The position numbers and the translations under genes are program-made. From Streptomyces sp. 378 (GTDB lineage: Bacteria > Actinomycetota > Actinomycetes > Streptomycetales > Streptomycetaceae): a stretch of 64,000 nt of DNA. Below are positions 33,746 to 42,819 of the stretch, piece after piece. The stretch is from assembly GCF_030124145.1 (NCBI RefSeq), contig NZ_JASKMS010000024.1:1-64000 (forward strand), in the 5' to 3' direction. Position 1 is the first letter of the stretch. Each line of letters starts with the position of its first letter. The notes beneath the pieces were generated by a model that made no database searches, had not been told where the DNA came from, and saw only the letters and a program-made list of their open reading frames with translations.

Positions 33746-36043
33746 TCAGTCCCTGAGCAGATCCGGAACTCCCGCCGCGTCGGGCTCGTCCCGGTCCGCC
33801 GAGACGACCGTCAGCTGCTGGGTGGCCCGGGTCAGCCCGACGTACAGGACACGCAGACCGGCCGGGGACTCGTCGGCGATCTCCGCCGGGGAGACCACGA
33901 CCGTCGCGTCGTACTCCAGGCCCTTGGCCTCCAGGCTGCCGAGGGCCACGACCCGGTCACCGAGGCCGGTCAGCCAGCGGCGCGCCTCCTCGCGACGCTG
34001 CATGGCGACGACCACGCCGACCGTGCCGTCGACGCGCTCCAGCAGCCGGGCCGCCTCGTCGCGAACGGTCGCGCCCAGCGTGTCCTCCACGACGGTGAAG
34101 CGCGGCTCCACACCGGTGGAGCGGACCGCCTTCGGCGACACGGAGCCGGGCATGGCGAGGGCGAGGACCTTCGAGGCGAGGTCGGCGATCTCGGCCGGGT
34201 TGCGGTAGTTCACCGTGAGCTCGAAGCGGCGGCGGGGGCGGGTGCCGAGTGCCTCGTCGCGGGCCTGGGCGGCCTCGTCCGGGTCGGACCAGGAGGACTG
34301 GGCCGGGTCGCCGACGACCGTCCAGGTGGCGTGCCGGCCCCGGCGGCCGACCATGCGCCACTGCATCGGGGTGAGGTCCTGGGCCTCGTCGACGATGACG
34401 TGGGCGTACTCGACACGCTCCTGGGCGAGGCGTTCGGCGCGCTCGCGCTGCGACTCCTCGCGCACCGGCATCAGCTCCTCCAGGCCGGTGAGCTGGTCGA
34501 GCGGGTCGAGTTCGCGCTTCCTGCGGGGGCGGGCCGGGGCCCCGAGGACCGCCTGGAGCTCGTCGAGCAGGGCGATGTCGTGCACCGAGCGGCCCTCGCG
34601 CCTGAGGGAGCGGGCGACCTTGCGGACCTCGCCGGGGTTGAGGATGCGCCGGGCCCAGCGGCCGAGGCGGCGTTCGTCGGCCATGGCGTCCAGGACGGCC
34701 GCCGGGGTCAGCTCCGGCCACCAGGCGTCCAGGAAGGCGATGAAGGCGTCCTCGGAGGTGATGTCCTCGTCGAAGGAGGAGCGCAGCTCGGCGGCGAGCT
34801 CCGGGTCGCTGTGCCGGCCGGCCGCGCCGGACCGCTCCCACAGGGCGTCCAGGAGGAGCTTGCGGGCGCGGGGGCGCAGCAGGTTCACCGGGGCGGTCCC
34901 GCCGAGGGCGGCGCGGCGGATGCCGTCCAGTTCCCGGGCCTCCAGCTCCAGACGGCGGCCGAAGGCGACCACGCGCAGCCGGGCGGGCGGATCGTTCCCC
35001 TCCAGGGTGCCGCGCGCGGCCTTGCGCAGCACCTTGAGCATGCGGGAGGAGCCCTTGGCGCGGGCCACGGACGGGGAGTCGTAGAGCGTGGCCTCGCTGC
35101 CCTCGACCAGGGAGCCGATGGCGCGGATGGCGACCTGGCCCTCCTCGCCGAGGGAGGGCAGCACGCCCTCGGTGTAGGCGACGAGCAGCGGGGTCGGCGA
35201 GACGATGAGGATGCCGCCCGCGTAGCGGCGCCGGTCCTGGTAGAGGAGGTAGGCGGCGCGGTGCAGGGCCACGGCGGTCTTGCCGGTGCCGGGGCCGCCC
35301 TCGACGTACGTCACGGAGGCGGCGGGCGCGCGGATGACCAGGTCCTGCTCGGCCTGGATGGAGGCGACGATGTCGCGCATGGTGTGGCTGCGCGCCTGGC
35401 CGAGCGCGGCCATCAGGGCGCCGTCGCCGATGACGGGCAGCTCGTCGCCGTCGAGGTACGCCGTCAGCTCGGGGCGCATCAGGTCGTCCTCGACGCCGAG
35501 GACCTGGCGGCCCTTGGAGCGGATGACGCGGCGGCGGACGACACGGCCGGGGTCGACCGGGGTGGAGCGGTAGAAGGGTGCGGCGGCCGGGGCGCGCCAG
35601 TCGATGACCAGCGGGGCGTAGTCCGCGTCGAGGACGCCGATGCGGCCGATGTGCAGGGTCTCGGCGATGTCGGCGGTGTTGTCAGGGCGTACGGCCCCCT
35701 CCGCCGGTTCGATCGCGGTGTACGCCCCGTCGGGGCCCTTCTTGCCGTCCTGGCCGGTCAGCAGGTCGATACGGCCGAAGAGGAAGTCCTCGAACTCGTT
35801 GTTCAGCCGGCTGAGGTGGATTCCCGCGCGGAAGACCTGGGCGTCCCGCTCGGCCAGTGCGCCGGGGGTGCCGACCTGGCCGCGCCGGGCCGCGTCCTGC
35901 ATGAGGAACTCCGCCTCGTGGATCTTCTCCTCGAGGCGCCGGTAGACCCGGTCCAGGTGTTCCTGTTCGACGCGGATCTCCCGGTCACGAACCGAATCGC
36001 GCACCGAACCGACCGCGTCTTGTCTGTGAGCCTGAACGGCCAC
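33746..36043 (-). CDS. HelD/HelR-type RNA polymerase-associated helicase
   Basis: A 765-residue UvrD-like SF1 protein of the HelD/HelR group, which pries stalled or rifamycin-bound RNA polymerase from DNA. A long N-terminal coiled-coil arm (EHLDRVYRRLEEKIHEAEFLM) precedes the first ATPase half with Walker A GGPGTGKTAVALHR. Later motifs are YAHVIVDEAQDLTPMQWRM, VVGDPAQSSW, ELTVNYRNPAEI and LEYDATVVVSP with LYVGLTRATQQL. GTG 36043 follows GAAGGGGG. No rifamycin-associated element palindrome was found upstream, so rifamycin induction is not indicated. The class II actinobacterial proteins have this size. Confidence 0.9.
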   Translation of the reverse strand: MAVQAHRQDAVGSVRDSVRDREIRVEQEHLDRVYRRLEEKIHEAEFLMQDAARRGQVGTPGALAERDAQVFRAGIHLSRLNNEFEDFLFGRIDLLTGQDGKKGPDGAYTAIEPAEGAVRPDNTADIAETLHIGRIGVLDADYAPLVIDWRAPAAAPFYRSTPVDPGRVVRRRVIRSKGRQVLGVEDDLMRPELTAYLDGDELPVIGDGALMAALGQARSHTMRDIVASIQAEQDLVIRAPAASVTYVEGGPGTGKTAVALHRAAYLLYQDRRRYAGGILIVSPTPLLVAYTEGVLPSLGEEGQVAIRAIGSLVEGSEATLYDSPSVARAKGSSRMLKVLRKAARGTLEGNDPPARLRVVAFGRRLELEARELDGIRRAALGGTAPVNLLRPRARKLLLDALWERSGAAGRHSDPELAAELRSSFDEDITSEDAFIAFLDAWWPELTPAAVLDAMADERRLGRWARRILNPGEVRKVARSLRREGRSVHDIALLDELQAVLGAPARPRRKRELDPLDQLTGLEELMPVREESQRERAERLAQERVEYAHVIVDEAQDLTPMQWRMVGRRGRHATWTVVGDPAQSSWSDPDEAAQARDEALGTRPRRRFELTVNYRNPAEIADLASKVLALAMPGSVSPKAVRSTGVEPRFTVVEDTLGATVRDEAARLLERVDGTVGVVVAMQRREEARRWLTGLGDRVVALGSLEAKGLEYDATVVVSPAEIADESPAGLRVLYVGLTRATQQLTVVSADRDEPDAAGVPDLLRD

Positions 36044-36169
36044 CGGGCCCCCTTCTGACGTGCTGGGCAGCCGTCAACCGTACGCGAAGGGGACCCCTGG
36101 AGGCTACGGGCTGGCGGGCGGCCTCGGGACCTGTTGCCCCGATGGCGCCCGCCGGGCCACCGAACGGAC

Positions 36170-37003
36170 CTACGCGTCGACCTCGACCAGCCGCTTGCCG
36201 TCGAAGGTCACTACCTCGAAGTGGTCGATCTGGTTCGGCTCGAAGGCGGCACCGCCCTGGACGTACAGCGGCTCCTTGGCCTTCTCGGACTTGGCGTCCG
36301 GCAGGCCGTAGCCCCATTCAGGGACGGACCAGGAGGCGAGGGTCTCCCGCTCGCCGTTCTTGCCGACCGCGACGAGGGCGCACTTGAGGGGGCCCTTGAG
36401 GTTCTTCAGCTCCAGGACGGTGCCGGTGCCCCAGTCCTTCTTCTGGACTGCGACGGTGGCGGAGACCTTGGTGTTCGGGTCGGTGGCCGTGATCTTGTCG
36501 GAGATGTCCTCGAAGGCGGCCTTGGCGGGGCTCGCCGCGAGCGGGCGGTTCTCCGCACCGCCGCTGCCGCCGTCGCCGCCGTTGGTCGCCACCGCGACGA
36601 AGGGACCGCCGATGATCAGCGCACCGGCCGCGGCCACCATGTAGAAGCTGCGGCGGCGCTTCTGGGCGCGGCGGTCGGCGACCTCGTCGACCAGCTTCTC
36701 CACCAGGCGCGGGCGGGGCTTCGCGGACAGCGACTCGCCGATCGCCGGGGTGCTGCCGGAGCCGGGCAGATCGGCGAGGGCGGCGAGCATCGGCTCCATG
36801 CCGGCCAGCTCGTCCAACTGCTGGGCGCACCATTCACAGGTCGCGAGGTGGGCTTCGAAAGCGGTCGCCTCGGCGTCGTCGAGGATGCCGAGGGCGTAGG
36901 CGCCGACGGTCTCGTGCTCGTTCGGCACCGGAGATTCCTGCATGGGACCAGACATACCCATGCCTCCCGTACCGAACCCTTGGTTACCCCCGTAAACACT
37001 CAT
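36170..37003 (-). CDS. rsuA: Anti-sigma factor, RsuA-like, ZAS zinc domain
   Basis: A 277-residue membrane anti-sigma factor. The zinc-associated anti-sigma motif is His30...His52-x3-Cys56-x2-Cys59 (AHLATCEWC). One membrane segment spans about residues 119-139, and a DUF-type extracellular domain (anti-sigma-K-like, C-terminal 110 residues) senses the outside. It sequesters the cognate ECF sigma factor encoded just upstream; ATG 37003 overlaps that gene's TGA by one base. Order and sequence fit sigU-rsuA of S. coelicolor, where loss of the anti-sigma blocks aerial development. Release probably involves proteolysis of the membrane protein. Confidence 0.88.
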   Translation of the reverse strand: MSVYGGNQGFGTGGMGMSGPMQESPVPNEHETVGAYALGILDDAEATAFEAHLATCEWCAQQLDELAGMEPMLAALADLPGSGSTPAIGESLSAKPRPRLVEKLVDEVADRRAQKRRRSFYMVAAAGALIIGGPFVAVATNGGDGGSGGAENRPLAASPAKAAFEDISDKITATDPNTKVSATVAVQKKDWGTGTVLELKNLKGPLKCALVAVGKNGERETLASWSVPEWGYGLPDAKSEKAKEPLYVQGGAAFEPNQIDHFEVVTFDGKRLVEVDA

Positions 37004-37560
37004 CACGCCGTCACCCCCCGCTCCTCCAGCGCCAGCTTCATGGAACGCAGGGCGTAGAACACCCTGGAGCGGACGGTTCCGCTGGGTATGCCCAGAGTCT
37101 CGGCCGCCTCATTGACGGTACGCCCCTTGAAGTACGTCTCGACGAGCACCTCCCGGTGGGCGGGGGTCAGGTCGTCGAGGGCGTCCGAGAGAGTCATCAG
37201 CCACAGCGCCTTGTCGATCTCGTCCTCCGCGGGGATGACCTCCAGCGGCGACGGGTCGACCTCCTGCGGCCGGGCCTGCCGGCTGCGGTGGCCGTCGATG
37301 ACGATGCGCCGGGCGACCGTCACCAGCCAGGGGCGTACCGATCCGGTCGCCCGATTGAGCTGACCGGCGTTCTTCCAGGCACGGATGAGTGTCTCCTGGA
37401 CGACGTCCTCGGCGCGCTGCCGGTCTCCGGCGACCAGGCGCAGGACATATGCCAGAAGGGGTCCGGCGTGTTCGCGATAGAGCGCACGCATCAGCTCCTC
37501 GTCGGGTTCCGAGGGCTGGGACATGCGATGTCGGGCCCTCGGTGCACGTTCATTGGCCAC
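37003..37560 (-). CDS. sigU: ECF RNA polymerase sigma factor, SigU-like
   Basis: A 185-residue ECF sigma factor with only regions 2 and 4. Region 2 reads LYREHAGPLLAYVLRL and EDVVQETLIRAWKNA; region 4 reads LTPAHREVLVETYFKGRT and the HTH GIPSGTVRSRVFYAL. GTG 37560 is chosen because AAGGA lies 7 bases upstream; ATG 37524 would shorten the N-terminus by 12 residues. It is translationally linked to the anti-sigma gene. In S. coelicolor SigU activity affects sporulation and secreted proteins. Autoregulation from its own promoter in the upstream 317 bp is likely. Confidence 0.88.
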   Translation of the reverse strand: MANERAPRARHRMSQPSEPDEELMRALYREHAGPLLAYVLRLVAGDRQRAEDVVQETLIRAWKNAGQLNRATGSVRPWLVTVARRIVIDGHRSRQARPQEVDPSPLEVIPAEDEIDKALWLMTLSDALDDLTPAHREVLVETYFKGRTVNEAAETLGIPSGTVRSRVFYALRSMKLALEERGVTA

Positions 37561-37877
37561 GACGGAATCCTTGCGCACGCCCACCTCCGGTGTCCGGGGG
37601 TTCCCCCAGTCGGTCGCTCCACAAGCCGTACGGACGCGAGCGGTTGGGCGTTCAAAGAGACGCGACAGATTTCTTCGGAGTGACGTGACGAGGGGGGACA
37701 TGGGTGCACATTCCCACCCCGCGTTCTTTACATTTCCGCCACATCGACAAGATCAAGCCAGGCTTTCCCTACGGTGGCGTAGGTAAACGGCATGTAATCG
37801 AAATCACTTTGTCGCCGCCCCCGCAGAAGTCGCATTTAGGACAGGGGAATTGAGTGCACGGACCACTCAATTCCGTT
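37561..37877. other. Intergenic region upstream of sigU
   Basis: 317 bp, noticeably AT-rich between 37720 and 37860. It should contain the sigU promoter and the end of the CGNR gene transcript. I cannot pick out a convincing ECF-type -35 by eye and see no gene. Confidence 0.5.
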
Positions 37878-38471
37878 TCACGCGCGGGCGAGTGCCGCGC
37901 GCCGACGATGCCGGGCGACTCGTTCGCGGTTCCCGCAGACCTCGCTGGAGCACCAACGCCGCCTGCGGCCCCGGGAGGTGTCGAGGTACACGATGGGGCA
38001 GTTGTCCCCTTCGCACTGGCGCAGGGCCGCGCGGGCGACGGGGTCGGTCAGCAGGTCCACGGCGTCCCGGGCGACGACCGCGAGCAGGGCGGCGCAGCCG
38101 GGCGGAGCGTCCAACCTCCGCAGCAGCTGGCCGTCTTCGCCGCGGACCGCGCGCGGGGCCGGGGGCGCGGTGCGGGCCAGGTCGTTGACGCGGGCGAGGG
38201 CCAGGTCGTACGTCGCGACTCCGGGTCTCGGCCGGCAGCGCACCAACCGGTCGATCTGACCCCGCAGTTCACGGAAGGCGAGCAGCCAGCCGGTGTCGGC
38301 GTGGGCCAGGGCGGTGTCCGCGGGGACGAGTCCGGAGCCGGTGATCCAGGCGCGCAGCACGTCGACGGAGCCGAGCCGCTCCTGCGGGTGCGTGGTGGAG
38401 AGCAGGTCCAGGCAGATCCGCCCGGCGTCGAAGCGCAGCTCGTACGGGGCCGTGGCCGTTCCCAGTGCCAT
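37878..38471 (-). CDS. CGNR zinc-finger (ABATE domain) regulator
   Basis: A 197-residue putative transcription regulator. The N-terminal ABATE domain starts FDAGRICLDLLSTTHPQERL. The C-terminal zinc finger is Cys-x4-Cys then Cys-SSEVCGNRERVARHRRR, with the eponymous CGNR motif and a basic helix for DNA binding. The family is stress-associated and often autoregulatory. It stands alone, reading leftwards between two gene-free stretches. Target and ligand are unknown. Confidence 0.88.
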   Translation of the reverse strand: MALGTATAPYELRFDAGRICLDLLSTTHPQERLGSVDVLRAWITGSGLVPADTALAHADTGWLLAFRELRGQIDRLVRCRPRPGVATYDLALARVNDLARTAPPAPRAVRGEDGQLLRRLDAPPGCAALLAVVARDAVDLLTDPVARAALRQCEGDNCPIVYLDTSRGRRRRWCSSEVCGNRERVARHRRRAALARA

Positions 38472-38909
38472 GTGCCTGTCACCGCCTAGGGTTCACCCCG
38501 GTCGCGAGGGCTTCGGTGAGACGCCGGTGAGAGGACCGGGAAACCGTTCCCTCTTACAGTGCCTGCCCGCGCCGACGCCGAAAACCCCTCACGCACACCT
38601 CGCCCCGACGACCACCCGGCGGGACCCTCGTTCAGGCCACGCCGGGGCCGACCCGGGGACGGCCGGTCCCTCTCGGGCCACCCCTCCACGCCCCGGCGGG
38701 CACCGCCTCCCCCGAGCACAGCACCCGGCGCACTCCCCGAGTCGACCCACCCGCGGGCGTCGCCCTCGGCCCGACTCCGTAACAGCGGGCGTCGCCCAGG
38801 CCCGACTCCCCATCCGCGGGCATTATGCCCGGCCCGATTCCCCCAAGGCCGGCGCTACGCGCCCAGCAGGGCCACATCCGGCGTGTTCTGGATCAACCTC
38901 CGGGCGGAC
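38472..38909. other. Gene-free region with decayed hairpin repeats
   Basis: 438 bp between the CGNR start and the HemD-like stop. The left part must contain the CGNR promoter. The right part (38751-38845) has imperfect 30-32 bp repeats with hairpin potential. Several open frames exist on both strands but none has a ribosome site or recognisable product. Confidence 0.55.
38751..38845. repeat. Three imperfect 30-32 bp hairpin-forming repeats
   Basis: Units share CGCGGGC or AGCGGGC, a short loop, and GGCCCGACTCC (third copy GGCCCGATTCC). One inner hairpin reads CGGGCA-TTA-TGCCCG. A fourth, more diverged copy follows. They could be multiple terminators for the HemD-like gene or a decayed mobile repeat. 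Confidence 0.55.
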
Positions 38910-40061
38910 TCACGCGTCCGCGTACTTCGTTTCGGCGCTGGGGTCCAGGGCCAGGCGGTAGCCGCGTTTGACCACCGTCTGGATCAGCTTCGGGGCGCCG
39001 AGGGCCGTGCGGAGGCGGGCCATGGCCGTCTCCACCGCGTGTTCGTCGCGGCCGGAGCCGGGCAGGGCGCGCAGGAGGTCGGCGCGGGCGACGACCCAGC
39101 CGGGACGGCGGGAGAGGGCGCGCAGGAGGGACATGCCAGCGGGCGGGACCGGTTTGAGGTCGCCGTCGACCAGGACGGCGTGGCCGCGGATCTCCACGCG
39201 GTGCCCGGCGACCGGGAAGGAGCGTGCCCGCGCGGGCAGTTCCTGGCACAGGAGCTGGACCAGGGGGCCGAGGCGGAAGCGTTCGGGCTGGACCGTGTCG
39301 ATGCCGCGGGACTGCAGGGGCAAGGCCGTGACCGGGCCGACGCAGGCCGGCAGCACGTCGTGGCCGAGCGCCGCCAGCACCTCGTCGAGCAGTCCGCGTT
39401 CCTCCGCCCGGGAGAGGAGGGAGGCCGCGGCCGGGGCACTGGTGAAGGTCACCGCGTCCACGGCCCGGGCGACCGTCGCGTCCAGCAGGCGGTCGACCGG
39501 TGTGATGTCCTCCGGCGGCATCCAGCGGTACACGGGCACCCCGACCACCTCGGCCCCGCCCGCCCGCAGCGCCTCCACGAAGCCGGGCAGCGGCTCACCG
39601 TGCAACTGGATCGCGATGCGCAGGCCGTCGACGCCCTCCTCCAGCAGCCGGTCCAGCACCTCCGCCATGGACTCCGACGACGGCGACCACTCCTCCGTCA
39701 GGCCGGCGGCCCGGACCGCGCCCTTGACCTTCGGCCCGCGCGCCAGGATCCGTACGCCGCCCAGCCGCGCCAGCAGTTCCTCCCCCAGCCCCCAGCCGTC
39801 GGCGGCCTCGACCCAGCCCCGGAAGCCGATCGCGGTCGTCGCCACGACGATGTCCGGCACCTGCTCGACGATCTCCTTCGTCGCGGCCAGCAGTTCACTG
39901 TCGTCGGCGAGCGGCACGATGCGCAGGGCAGGGGCGTGCAGGACGGCGGCACCGCGTCGCTGCAGCAGCGCCCCGAGCTCATCGGCCCGGCGCGCGGCCG
40001 TCACACCCACGGTGAAACCCGCCAGGGGTCCGTGGTCCGGTCGCTGTTCTTCCTCGTACAT
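38910..40061 (-). CDS. HemD-like domain fused to a winged-helix regulator domain
   Basis: A 383-residue two-domain protein. Residues about 15-265 resemble uroporphyrinogen-III synthase (GFTVGVTAARRADELGALLQ, VDAVTFTSAPAAASLL, CVGPVTA). Residues about 285-375 form an OmpR/PhoB-type winged helix (LSRRPGWVVARADLLRALPG, AVETAMARLRTALG, VVKRGYRLAL). This fusion occurs in actinobacteria next to nitrate or nitrite transport and reduction genes, as here with narK. It is more likely a regulator sensing a tetrapyrrole- or nitrogen-related signal than the housekeeping synthase. ATG 40061. Confidence 0.85.
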   Translation of the reverse strand: MYEEEQRPDHGPLAGFTVGVTAARRADELGALLQRRGAAVLHAPALRIVPLADDSELLAATKEIVEQVPDIVVATTAIGFRGWVEAADGWGLGEELLARLGGVRILARGPKVKGAVRAAGLTEEWSPSSESMAEVLDRLLEEGVDGLRIAIQLHGEPLPGFVEALRAGGAEVVGVPVYRWMPPEDITPVDRLLDATVARAVDAVTFTSAPAAASLLSRAEERGLLDEVLAALGHDVLPACVGPVTALPLQSRGIDTVQPERFRLGPLVQLLCQELPARARSFPVAGHRVEIRGHAVLVDGDLKPVPPAGMSLLRALSRRPGWVVARADLLRALPGSGRDEHAVETAMARLRTALGAPKLIQTVVKRGYRLALDPSAETKYADA

Positions 40062-40123
40062 GGCTCTCGTCCCGCACTCGAGTCGTCGTACTTATGGGTA
40101 CGGCGTACCTACATGCCGATCGA

Positions 40124-40147
40124 GCCTGTCAACGGCTCGTGACAGGC
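40124..40147. terminator. Hairpin downstream of narK
   Basis: GCCTGTCA pairs with TGACAGGC around an 8-base loop, 30 bp after the narK stop and 62 bp before the HemD-like start. It probably ends the narK transcript, making the two genes separate units. Confidence 0.55.
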
Positions 40148-40177
40148 CCGGATCGGCGTGATGACGACGGTGTTACG

Positions 40178-41563
40178 TCACACCCTGGCGTAGCTGAGCT
40201 GCGGCTCCGCCTCCGAGGTCGCCGTCGTGACGGGTACCCGGGGTGCCGTGCGGCGAAGGTATACGGCCCAGGTGACCAGGAAGCAGACCGCGTAGAAGGC
40301 GAGGAAGGCGACGAAGGCGCCGGTGCCGGAGCCGTAGGAGAGGAAGGACTGGCGGAAGGCGAGGTTGATGCCGACGCCGCCGAGCGCGCCCACCGCGCCG
40401 ATGAGTCCCATGGAGGCGCCGGAGAGGCGACGCCCGTGGGCAGCGGCCGCTTCACCCTTCAGCCCCTTGGCGAGGGCCTTGTTCTGGAAGATGCCCGGGA
40501 TCATCTTGAACGTCGAGCCGTTGCCGATGCCGGTGAGCACGAACAGCACCACGAACGCGACGGTGAACAGCGCCAGCGACTTCTCCATGCTGGCGGAGAT
40601 GAGGACGGCGGTCGCCGCACCCATGCCGACGTAGTTCCACAGCGTGATCCTCGCACCGCCGTACTTGTCGGCCATCCAACCGCCCAGGGGGCGGATCAGC
40701 GAGCCGAGGAGCGGACCGATGAAGGTGACGTACGCGGCTTCCAGCGGGGTGCGTCCGAACTGGTTCGTCAGGACCTGGCCGAAGGCGAAGCTGTATCCGA
40801 TGAACGACCCGAACGTGCCGATGTAGAGGAACGACATGATCCAGGTGTCCGGGTCCCGCGCGGCGTCCTTGGCGGCGCCGGTGTCGTTCTTCACGTTCTC
40901 GATGTTGTCCATGAAGAGCGCGGCCAGGACGGCGGCGACGACGATCAGCGGGATGTAGATCCCGAGCAGCACGCGCGGGCCGCCGCTGGCGCCGATGATC
41001 GCGAGCGCGGCGAGCTGGATCACCGGTACGCCGATGTTGCCGCCGCCCGCGTTCAGGCCGAGGGCCCAACCCTTCTTCCGCAGGGGGAAGAAGGCGTTGA
41101 TGTTGGTCATGGAGGAGGCGAAGTTGCCGCCGCCGATGCCGGCCAGCAGACCGACGAGGAGGAAGGTGGCGAAGGAGGTCCCCGGCTCCATCACGGCGAA
41201 CGCGGCGACGGTCGGGACCAGCAGGAGGCTCGCGGAGATGATCGTCCAGTTCCGTCCGCCGAAGATCGCCACGGCGAAGGTGTAGGGGACGCGGACGACG
41301 GCGCCGACCAGCGTGACCATCGAGGTCAGCATGAACTTGTCGGCGGGGGTCAGTCCGTACTCCGGGCCCATGAACAGCACCAGCACGGACCACAGGGTCC
41401 AGATCGAGAAGCCGATGTGCTCGGACAGTACGGAGAAGAAGAGGTTCCGGCGGGCGACCTTCTCCCCGGTCTCCTTCCAGAACGTCTCGTTCTCGGGATC
41501 CCAGTGCCGGATCCAGCGTCCGCCCTTGCTCGGGGGTACGGGTGCCGTGCCAGGGCCTGTCAT
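40178..41563 (-). CDS. narK: Nitrate/nitrite transporter, NarK-type MFS
   Basis: A 461-residue major facilitator with 12 membrane segments. A hydrophilic N-terminus of 45 residues (RWIRHWDPENETFWKETG) is typical of actinobacterial NarK proteins. The nitrate signatures are LLAGIGGGNFASSMTNINAFF and NAGGGNIGVPVIQL. It imports nitrate or exports nitrite. ATG 41563 follows GGAGGCGTC; a longer frame upstream lies over the promoter. Its partner on the left is a HemD-winged helix regulator. A partial GlnR-like motif lies 69-84 bp upstream. Confidence 0.92.
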   Translation of the reverse strand: MTGPGTAPVPPSKGGRWIRHWDPENETFWKETGEKVARRNLFFSVLSEHIGFSIWTLWSVLVLFMGPEYGLTPADKFMLTSMVTLVGAVVRVPYTFAVAIFGGRNWTIISASLLLVPTVAAFAVMEPGTSFATFLLVGLLAGIGGGNFASSMTNINAFFPLRKKGWALGLNAGGGNIGVPVIQLAALAIIGASGGPRVLLGIYIPLIVVAAVLAALFMDNIENVKNDTGAAKDAARDPDTWIMSFLYIGTFGSFIGYSFAFGQVLTNQFGRTPLEAAYVTFIGPLLGSLIRPLGGWMADKYGGARITLWNYVGMGAATAVLISASMEKSLALFTVAFVVLFVLTGIGNGSTFKMIPGIFQNKALAKGLKGEAAAAHGRRLSGASMGLIGAVGALGGVGINLAFRQSFLSYGSGTGAFVAFLAFYAVCFLVTWAVYLRRTAPRVPVTTATSEAEPQLSYARV

Positions 41564-41631
41564 GACGCCTCCACTGTGCTCCGGGGCTCGGTCGTACTTT
41601 GTGCGACTGACCCCGAAGGTAGGGAGGACGC

Positions 41632-41647
41632 GTTTCCTGCCTGTGGC
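41632..41647 (-). promoter_or_regulatory. Possible GlnR half-box upstream of narK
   Basis: On the minus strand GCCAC-AGGCAG-GAAAC matches one half of the GlnR box (GTnAC-n6-GaAAc) except for one base. A second half at the expected spacing is not evident. Control of nitrate uptake by GlnR would fit actinobacterial physiology, but one degenerate half-site is weak evidence. Confidence 0.3.
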
Positions 41648-41721
41648 ACCGGGTGACCGCGAGGGAACTTTGCTCTCACCCCGGGCTCGGGCGGGATGAG
41701 AGGTCGCGGGAGGTTTCCGTG

Positions 41722-42684
41722 TCAGTGCTGCGGGGGCTGCCCGTGCGGGTGCTGGGGATGCTGGGGGTGGGGCTGGTGGTACGGCTGGTTGTAAGGGCCG
41801 GGAGGCTGCGCCCCGGAGGGGCCGGGCGCGGGACGGCTCTGGTGCGCGGCCGGTGAGGGCTGCCCCGGGTACGGGCCGGGTACGGGCGGACCGCCGTAGG
41901 GACCGGGAGCGGCCGGGCCCGGGTACGTGCCCGGCGCGGGCGGACCGCAGTAGAGACCGGGGGCGGGCCGCCGGCCGTCGTATGGTCCGGGTGCCGACTG
42001 GGCATACGGCCCGGGGGCCTGCGGGGCATACGCCCCGGGGGCCTGCTGCGCGTACGGCCCACCCCCGAACGGATTGCCCTGCCCCGGCGGCTGCGCCCCG
42101 GGCGGCAGGTACCGCAGCCGCCCGTTCTCGTCGTTCACCGGCACGAAGCCGGCCGCCCGCAGCCGGGCCGCGAACTTGGCGTTGCGCTTGCGCGTGACCC
42201 CGAGACCGATGCCGAAGATCGCCATGAACACCAGCCACACCGCACCGGCCGCGATGAAGTCGGCGGACTCACCCCCGAAACGGAAGCCGAGGATCACGCA
42301 GCCGAGGGTGACGCCCAGGGCCCCGTACGCCATGCGTTTCTCGGCGTGCTTGCCGGTGAGGTCGAAGTTGATGCGGGCCTTGAGCAGTTCGAAGGCGTCG
42401 GGCACGAGCGGCGGCAGGGAGACACCGTCCGCCGCGTTGGGGTACTGCGCCCAGTTCTGCCCGGCCCGGGCCCTGGCCTGCGGGCCGGGGTCGGGCATGA
42501 GCAACATGGTGAGCGCGCCGTTAAGGCCGCTGCTCTGGCGGACGTCGGCGTACTCGTAACCGAACTGCTGCGCCACGAAGGCCAGCCGGGCGAGCTTCTT
42601 CACGGACGCCATCGGGCTGGTGAGTTCGACCGGTTCCCCGCTCGCCATCAGCCGCAGCATCTTCTGCATCTGCCGCTTACTCAT
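41722..42684 (-). CDS. Membrane protein of unknown function with Pro/Gly/Tyr-rich tail
   Basis: A 320-residue protein. Residues 1-115 are soluble (ASVKKLARLAFVAQQFGYEY, ARINFDLTGKHAEKRM), two membrane segments follow (about 118-136 and 141-161), and residues 200-320 are a disordered tail of repeated PGPY/APGPY units ending in His/Pro/Gln. Such tails often mediate weak assembly in hyphal-tip proteins, but no partner is known. ATG 42684 has GGGGGAG upstream; an upstream ATG at 42750 would add a Cys-rich leader that I think is not translated. It is divergent from another membrane protein across 135 bp. Confidence 0.75.
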   Translation of the reverse strand: MSKRQMQKMLRLMASGEPVELTSPMASVKKLARLAFVAQQFGYEYADVRQSSGLNGALTMLLMPDPGPQARARAGQNWAQYPNAADGVSLPPLVPDAFELLKARINFDLTGKHAEKRMAYGALGVTLGCVILGFRFGGESADFIAAGAVWLVFMAIFGIGLGVTRKRNAKFAARLRAAGFVPVNDENGRLRYLPPGAQPPGQGNPFGGGPYAQQAPGAYAPQAPGPYAQSAPGPYDGRRPAPGLYCGPPAPGTYPGPAAPGPYGGPPVPGPYPGQPSPAAHQSRPAPGPSGAQPPGPYNQPYHQPHPQHPQHPHGQPPQH

Positions 42685-42819
42685 CCCACCACTCCCCCGG
42701 CCGCCCACTGGGCACACTTGTTCACATGCGCAACTCGGGCAGTTTTCCACACCGGCGAACCCCGGGGGTACGGGGTCCCGTTATCCTCTTGCGGACCCCA
42801 CCTGGGAAGGGGAGAGTCC

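Noticed and set aside
36044..36169. Rifamycin-associated element upstream of the HelD/HelR-like gene
   Set aside because: No 19-bp palindrome of that type is present, so rifamycin induction is not supported.
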